A stretch of DNA of 64,000 nucleotides from Candidatus Poribacteria bacterium (GTDB lineage Bacteria > Poribacteria > WGA-4E > GCA-2687025), in NCBI GenBank assembly GCA_028818695.1, contig JAPPNK010000029.1, positions 1-64,000 of the forward strand, in the 5' to 3' direction. The notes under the pieces are model-generated. The model was not told where the DNA came from and made no database searches. It was given only the letters and a program-made list of their open reading frames with translations. The position numbers were made by a program, and so were the translations under genes. How positions within the stretch are numbered: position 1 is the stretch's first letter; each line of letters starts with the position of its first letter. Shown here piece after piece: positions 59,577 to 64,000 of the stretch.

Positions 59577-60763
59577 GTCCGCGCGTACGCCTCCCGTCCG
59601 GCGACAAAGGTGCGTTCCACTTTCCATTCTTCCGTGCTGAAAAGAACGACATCTGCCAATTTGCCAGCTTCCAGGCTGCCAATGCGCTTCTCTTCGCCCA
59701 GTATCGCCGCCGGCGTTGAAGAGGCCATGGCGACCGCGTCTCCTAAGGAAACCCCGATCAGCTCTACGGCGACGCGAACGGCATCGATCATCTGTATGAC
59801 GGAGCCGGCGTAACCGGAGCCGTCTGGAGCCGTAGCGACTCCGTCTTTAACCAAAAAACGAAACCCTTCCTCTTTCCGTCCGAAGACATATTCGCCGTCG
59901 GGCATGCCGGAGGCGCGCGTCGCGTCCGTGATGACCGCCAGACCGCCTGCGCCCTTGCATTTGTATGCCAGCTGCATGAGTTCGGCGGGAAGATGCAGCC
60001 CGTCGGCGATGATTTCCGCAGTGATCTCGTCGAGAAGCAGAGCCGCCTCCACAACGCCGCCGTACCGCGCCGGCGGAATTTTGACGACGCTTGACATAGC
60101 GTTGTAAAGATGCGTCGAATGGCGAAGACCCCATTTAACAGCCTGTTTCATTTGCGGGAAGGTCGCCTCGGAATGTCCCGCGCTGACGACGATGCCGCGC
60201 TCCGAAAAGGCGCGAATCAGATGCTCAGCGCCGGGCAGCTCCGGGGCAAGGGTGATCCATCGTATCTCGTCGGCGCAGGTCAGCAGTCGGCGCGTTTCGT
60301 CGGGGGACGGGTTGCGTATATGCTGTTTGAGGTGGCATCCGCGCCTGTTTGGGTGAAAGTATCCGCCTTCAATGTGGACGCCGAGCATTCGGGCGCCGTC
60401 CGCCTGTTGCGCGGCTTCTTGAACCGCCTCTATCATGCGCATCCAGTTCTCAAGCGAATCGGTGCCGAGGGCGGCGACGAGCGATGTCGTTCCCCCCGAT
60501 GCGTGGAAGAGAGCGGCTTGGACGGCGGCGTTCGGGTCGGCGTCCATGAAATCGGCGCCGCCTCCGCCATGGACATGGACGTCCACAAAACCGGGAGAAA
60601 CGATGAGTCCCGCGGCGTCAACCGCCTCCCATGGCCCGTTGTCGGGCGGCTTGTTTCCGATATGCGCGATGCGTTCGCCCTCTATCCAGAGCGTTCCGTC
60701 TTGGACGGTTTTGTTGGGGGCGATGACGGTTCCGCCATGTATTTTGAAGCGCCGTTGGGGCAT
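59573..60763 (-). CDS. nagA: N-acetylglucosamine-6-phosphate deacetylase
   Basis: The 396-residue enzyme removes acetate from GlcNAc-6-phosphate, feeding amino-sugar breakdown and wall recycling. Motifs in order: SPGFVDVHVHGGGGADFMD (first metal region), GVHIEGGYFHPNRRG (catalytic Glu; usually HLEGPF), VSAGHSEATF and LRHSTHLYNAMS (metal His residues), IADGLHLP and VITDATRASGMPDGEY (catalytic Asp). The start at 60763 has CGGAG five bases upstream. The gene heads a coupled minus-strand run with rarA and the dehydrogenase. It is divergent from the WD40 protein gene. Confidence 0.94.
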   Translation of the reverse strand: MPQRRFKIHGGTVIAPNKTVQDGTLWIEGERIAHIGNKPPDNGPWEAVDAAGLIVSPGFVDVHVHGGGGADFMDADPNAAVQAALFHASGGTTSLVAALGTDSLENWMRMIEAVQEAAQQADGARMLGVHIEGGYFHPNRRGCHLKQHIRNPSPDETRRLLTCADEIRWITLAPELPGAEHLIRAFSERGIVVSAGHSEATFPQMKQAVKWGLRHSTHLYNAMSSVVKIPPARYGGVVEAALLLDEITAEIIADGLHLPAELMQLAYKCKGAGGLAVITDATRASGMPDGEYVFGRKEEGFRFLVKDGVATAPDGSGYAGSVIQMIDAVRVAVELIGVSLGDAVAMASSTPAAILGEEKRIGSLEAGKLADVVLFSTEEWKVERTFVAGREAYART

Positions 60764-60918
60764 ATTTGCTCCGTCTTGGATGCTTGGATTGATGTACATA
60801 GTTTAGCGCATTGGGCGCATGCTTGCATCGATTCAGCTTGCGGCAGCCTCCGAGCAGCTGTACCATCAAGGGAGCCGTATCCGCCGCGCATCGTTTTCAT
60901 TTAATAAAGGAGATGATC

Positions 60919-63084
60919 ATGAAGCGGTCAACGTTCTTTGTATTTTCGGCTTGGTTCGCAGTTGCGCAGCTTGCGGTCGACAGCGCCGCGCAAAGGGAGA
61001 TCGGATGGCATCCTGGGCCGGCGCATGATGTGGAATTCTCGCCGGATGGAAAGACGCTCGCCAGCGCCGGCAGAGACCATACCGTCCGCCTATGGGACGT
61101 CTCAACAGGCGAACCTATAGCGGCGCTGAGGGGCCATACACACTGGGTTTATGCGATCGCGTTTTCACCGGACAACAGGACGCTTGCAAGCGGCGGATGG
61201 AACAAAGAGGTACGGATCTGGAACGCCGCAACGGGACAAGCGGCGTCGGTCATAAATGTCAATATCTATGCGGTTAGTGCGCTTGCCTTTTCGCCGGACG
61301 GAAAAACGCTCGCTGTCGCCGGTTCCGGGATCTCCGATGACGTAGAGCTATGGGATGTTTCGACAGGCAAACTGATTGCAGCATTGGAAGGACATATAGA
61401 CGAGATAAACGCGCTTGCCTTTTCGCCGGACGGAAAAACGCTCGCTGCCGCCGGATGGGATGAGATCGTGCGCATATGGGATGTTTCGACAAGCAAACTG
61501 ATTGCAGCATTGGAAGGGCATACAGACGAGATAAACGCGCTTGCCTTTTCGCCGGACGGAAAAACGCTCACCAGCGGAAGCCGCGACAACACAATACGGC
61601 TCTGGGACGCACCCACATGGACGCACAAAGGGACGATTGAGTCGCCATGGTTGTGGATCAAAACGCTCGCGTTTTCGCCGGATGGAAAGACGCTTTTAGG
61701 CGCCAGCGCGAGCAGAATATATCTCTGGGATATGGAGAACGGCGGACTGAAGCAGACCATCGAAGGCAGTAGAGGGCTTACGGATGCGGTCGCCTTTTCT
61801 CCAGACGGGCTGCATTTTGCCAGCGCGGACGGGAGGGGCGTTCTTCTTTGGTACGCTAAGACGGGGCGATTGAAGAAGGAGCTGAACGGACATGCCAGCT
61901 TCGTTGACACGATCGCCTTTTCGCGGGACGGCAGGACGCTGGTCAGCGTGGGGCGGTGGGACCGTTACGCGCGCGCTTGGAATCTCTCGACAGGAAAACA
62001 AAAAATTGAAGTGGGAGAAGGCATCTTCTGGATGAACGCCATGGCGCTGTCGCCGGATAGCGCCGTTATCGCCCTCGCTGTCATCAACACAATCACACTC
62101 TGGACCATGGAGACCGGGGCGCTCGAAACAACGATGAGGCTCAACGAGTCGAGTTTCCCGTATTCGCTGGCGTTTTCGCCGTTCAATCAAACGCTCGCGA
62201 GCGGGGACGACGACGGAAATGTGCATCTTTGGAACCCGAGATCGGGGGCGCGCATCGGAACGCTGAAAGGGCATTCGTCGACGGTCCGAGCGCTTGCGTA
62301 TTCTCCAGACGGAAAGACGCTCGCAAGCGGAAGCTCCGACGCAACGGCGCGACTCTGGGGAACGTCGACGCGCCAGCTGAAGGCGACTCTGCTGGGGCAT
62401 TCAGGCGTCATAAATGCGCTCGCCTTTTCGCCTGACAATAAGACGCTGGCGACCGGAAGCAACGATGCAACGATACGGCTCTGGGACGGCGAAACGGGCG
62501 CGCTCAAAGCGACGTTGGCGGAGCATTCAGCGCCTGTCAACGCGCTCGCCTTTTCGCCCGACGGCAGAACGCTCGCAAGCGGCAGCTCCGACGGGGCAAT
62601 ACAGCTCTGGGACCCTGCCGCGGGCGCGCTGAAAGGCTCTATCAATGAGTTTGAATACGGCGTCTATTCGCTGGCGTTTTCAAAAGACGGATGGACGCTG
62701 GCGGTCGGCGGAGGGGACGGGTTCATTCGGCTGCGCAGCATGCGCACAGGCGTCCTATGGGCGAAAACGAAGCAGCCCTCATCCGGTCAGTTTCAGACGG
62801 CGCTTTTGGCGAATTACCCGAATCCGTTCAACCCTGAAACATGGATTCCGTTCGATCTGGCGGAGCCGAGCCGAGTTCGGATATGGATCTACAACGCGCG
62901 GGGAGAGACGGTGCGCGTACTGGATATGGGCAAGCTGCCGGCAGGCTCATACCGCAGCCGAGACTCCGCCGCCCGATGGGACGGAAGGGACGCCTTAGGC
63001 GCGCCTGCCGCCAGCGGGGCGTATTTTGTTCGCATAGAGGCGGGTTCGTTCACAGCTATTCGGAGAATGGTTTTGTTAAAGTAA
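60919..63084 (+). CDS. Secreted WD40 protein with two predicted propellers and sorting domain
   Basis: The 721-residue protein has a signal peptide (STFFVFSAWFAVAQLAVDSAAQ) and then 14 WD40 repeats of about 41 residues each, recognised by repeated AFSPDGKTLASG and RLWD. Fourteen is exactly two seven-bladed propellers. Residues about 625-721 are a FlgD/Por-type sorting domain, opening NYPNPFNPETWIPFDL and containing ARWDGRDALG and a terminal RRMVLLK. AAAGGAG lies before the ATG at 60919; an upstream extension overlaps the divergent nagA start and is dropped. Repeats 3-5 are almost identical at DNA level (61370-61600), a sign of recent duplication. Likely a surface scaffold for protein binding. 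Confidence 0.93.
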   Translation: MKRSTFFVFSAWFAVAQLAVDSAAQREIGWHPGPAHDVEFSPDGKTLASAGRDHTVRLWDVSTGEPIAALRGHTHWVYAIAFSPDNRTLASGGWNKEVRIWNAATGQAASVINVNIYAVSALAFSPDGKTLAVAGSGISDDVELWDVSTGKLIAALEGHIDEINALAFSPDGKTLAAAGWDEIVRIWDVSTSKLIAALEGHTDEINALAFSPDGKTLTSGSRDNTIRLWDAPTWTHKGTIESPWLWIKTLAFSPDGKTLLGASASRIYLWDMENGGLKQTIEGSRGLTDAVAFSPDGLHFASADGRGVLLWYAKTGRLKKELNGHASFVDTIAFSRDGRTLVSVGRWDRYARAWNLSTGKQKIEVGEGIFWMNAMALSPDSAVIALAVINTITLWTMETGALETTMRLNESSFPYSLAFSPFNQTLASGDDDGNVHLWNPRSGARIGTLKGHSSTVRALAYSPDGKTLASGSSDATARLWGTSTRQLKATLLGHSGVINALAFSPDNKTLATGSNDATIRLWDGETGALKATLAEHSAPVNALAFSPDGRTLASGSSDGAIQLWDPAAGALKGSINEFEYGVYSLAFSKDGWTLAVGGGDGFIRLRSMRTGVLWAKTKQPSSGQFQTALLANYPNPFNPETWIPFDLAEPSRVRIWIYNARGETVRVLDMGKLPAGSYRSRDSAARWDGRDALGAPAASGAYFVRIEAGSFTAIRRMVLLK

Positions 63085-63236
63085 GGCGGAAAGGTTGCGC
63101 GGTTGAAGAGGAGCGATCAAACAGGTCGGCGCCTCTTGGACGGCGAACGCCGCCGAGGAATATGTAACGCGGACAACCGCCGGCGGGTATGCATCATGAC
63201 GCTAACCGTCCCATCAAAACAACGACAGGGAGCCGC

Positions 63237-63551
63237 ATGCGAGAAGGCGAATACAAAAACGGCAAGAAACACGGCGTTTGGAAAATCTACCACCGAAACG
63301 GCGCGCTCAAAAGCGAGGCGACCTTCCACGAAGGCAAATACGCGGGTTACTACTGCGCATACCACGACAACGGGCAAAAGTTCCGAGAAGGGCATTACGC
63401 CGAGATACAGGGCAACTCGCGCGACGGGCGCAAGGAAGGCGCGTGGACGCAATACCGCCGAGACGGAACGCCCGAAGTGCGCGTCGTTTACGACCGCGGG
63501 AGAGTCGTTGAGCGCGTCTATTTGACGCAGGAGAGCGGCGGCGGGGAGTAA
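63237..63551 (+). CDS. MORN-like repeat protein
   Basis: The 104-residue product consists of MORN/YwqK-like repeats: EGEYKNGKKHGVWKIYHRNG, LKSEATFHEGKYAGYYCAYH, DNGQKFREGHYAEIQ, DGRKEGAWTQYRRDGTPEV. There is no signal peptide. The ATG at 63237 is chosen since AGGGAG lies 6 bases before it; an in-frame ATG at 63189 would add 16 residues without repeat character. Such proteins mediate binding, or act as antitoxin-like immunity factors; no partner is visible. It converges on the LamG gene with 7 bases between the stops. Confidence 0.75.
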   Translation: MREGEYKNGKKHGVWKIYHRNGALKSEATFHEGKYAGYYCAYHDNGQKFREGHYAEIQGNSRDGRKEGAWTQYRRDGTPEVRVVYDRGRVVERVYLTQESGGGE

Positions 63552-63558
63552 GCCGTCC

Positions 63559-64000
63559 TCAGCGCGCCTGCAGTTTTAATGCCGCCCATCGGGACGCCAG
63601 CTTCCCTTTTGGGCTGACGCTCAGCGCGCCCTCTAAGCCTTCGTTCATGATCTCTCCCACCTCCTCCTGCGAGAGGACGCGGTCGAACACAAAAACGTCG
63701 TCGACATAGCCTGTCATCGGCCATCTGCCGGCGCTTTCGCCGGTTCCGACCAGCAGCGGCGTCGCCAGCTCAGGAAGCGGGTCGCTCGCCGGGACATTCT
63801 CATGGATGTTTTCGCCGTCCATGTAGATGAATACCTTGTCGTCGCCGATCGTCATCACATAATGGTACCAGCGCTCCTCTTCAACGGTGAACCCATGCAC
63901 GGCGACATCCTTATGCGTCCCGGCGTCAAAAAACGGCAGGAAGTCTGGGTTCACCATGATTCGGTACTGGCAGCAATTGCCGGGCGGAGTACCTTTGCCG
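63559..64000 (-). CDS. LamG-domain protein, 3' part (gene continues beyond the window)
   Basis: The frame is open to the window edge with no start needed; at least 147 residues are visible. The sequence is a concanavalin-like LamG module: GTPPGNCCQYRIMVNPD at the edge, ERWYHYVMTIGDDKVFIYMDG, then VDDVFVFDRVLSQEEVGEIM, all typical. It ends in a ~20-residue tail, GALSVSPKGKLASRWAALKLQAR when read to its end in two parts (GALSVSPKGK, then LASRWAALKLQAR). The tail matches that of the NPCBM remnant at 716-898. Probably a secreted or surface carbohydrate-associated protein. Confidence 0.88.
   Translation of the reverse strand, partial: GKGTPPGNCCQYRIMVNPDFLPFFDAGTHKDVAVHGFTVEEERWYHYVMTIGDDKVFIYMDGENIHENVPASDPLPELATPLLVGTGESAGRWPMTGYVDDVFVFDRVLSQEEVGEIMNEGLEGALSVSPKGKLASRWAALKLQAR

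Noticed and set aside
61366-61600. Regular direct repeats suggestive of a CRISPR array
   Set aside because: They are in frame and encode WD40 blades; unit length and divergence do not fit CRISPR repeats and spacers.

Overview
The window reads as GC-rich chromosomal DNA of an uncultured, Gram-negative-type bacterium. The best guess is Candidatus Poribacteria or a close PVC/FCB-like relative. This is inference from gene content, not a database match. The grounds are: three very large secreted proteins ending in a YPNPF-type sorting domain, one of them the WD40 protein with its NYPNPFNPETW start; a PorV-like outer-membrane barrel; lipoproteins; and many single-copy catabolic enzymes typical of marine and sponge-associated bacteria (DUF6807/PmoA-like, sugar-phosphate isomerase/epimerase, phytanoyl-CoA dioxygenase-like, Gfo/Idh/MocA, ManD-like enolase-superfamily, NagA). 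I see no rRNA, tRNA, CRISPR array or intact IS element.

Layout. 0-4.2 kb: Cu/Zn SOD lipoprotein, a remnant of an NPCBM gene, a YejA-like peptide-binding protein and an MscS channel with a C-terminal HRDC domain. 4.4-14.5 kb: pyrG, an overlapping gene for a 2,492-residue modular secreted protein, and a PorV/PorQ-like barrel. 14.6-15.5 kb: a degenerate locus with a paralogue remnant and a probably frameshifted gene. 15.6-23.6 kb: catabolic enzymes, lipoproteins, a DMT exporter and a TPR protein, with two copies of a ~125-136 bp dispersed repeat. 23.9-31.5 kb (minus): FMN-type glutamate synthase-like protein, malonyl-CoA-ligase-like enzyme and ManD-like enzyme, then a secreted metzincin-like protein coupled to an anchored acidic protein. 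31.7-45 kb: pyruvyl transferase and nucleotidyltransferase, an orphan MalK-like ATPase, glutaredoxin-like protein, cyclase, a secreted subtilase, an SLC13 transporter, an XRE-ImmA/PIN module, a Tat-exported Rieske protein and a VWA protein.

44.9-49.8 kb holds a PEP-hydrolase-like TIM barrel coupled to an unusual sugar transporter. One gene fuses the binding protein to a MalF-type permease; the next is a MalG-type permease carrying a ~300-residue insertion. No ATPase is adjacent; the MalK-like ATPase at 33.8 kb is the obvious candidate partner.

50.9-57 kb is the most interesting region. A sigma-54 activator (AAA+ plus Fis-type HTH, no sensor domain) lies directly upstream of three evenly spaced CGAC-N6-GTCG dyads and a near-consensus -24/-12 promoter. 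These face a five-gene minus-strand operon: two membrane-anchored proteins of unknown function, a 46-residue membrane protein, an STT3-like oligosaccharyltransferase and a CDP-alcohol phosphatidyltransferase. It looks like a self-contained sigma-54-controlled cell-surface or glycosylation system.

57.2-64 kb: a coupled operon nagA-rarA-dehydrogenase plus a 28-codon membrane peptide, a secreted 14-repeat WD40 protein, a MORN-like protein and the 3' end of a LamG-domain protein. Classical -35/-10 promoters with 16-18 bp spacers are visible ahead of many transcription units.
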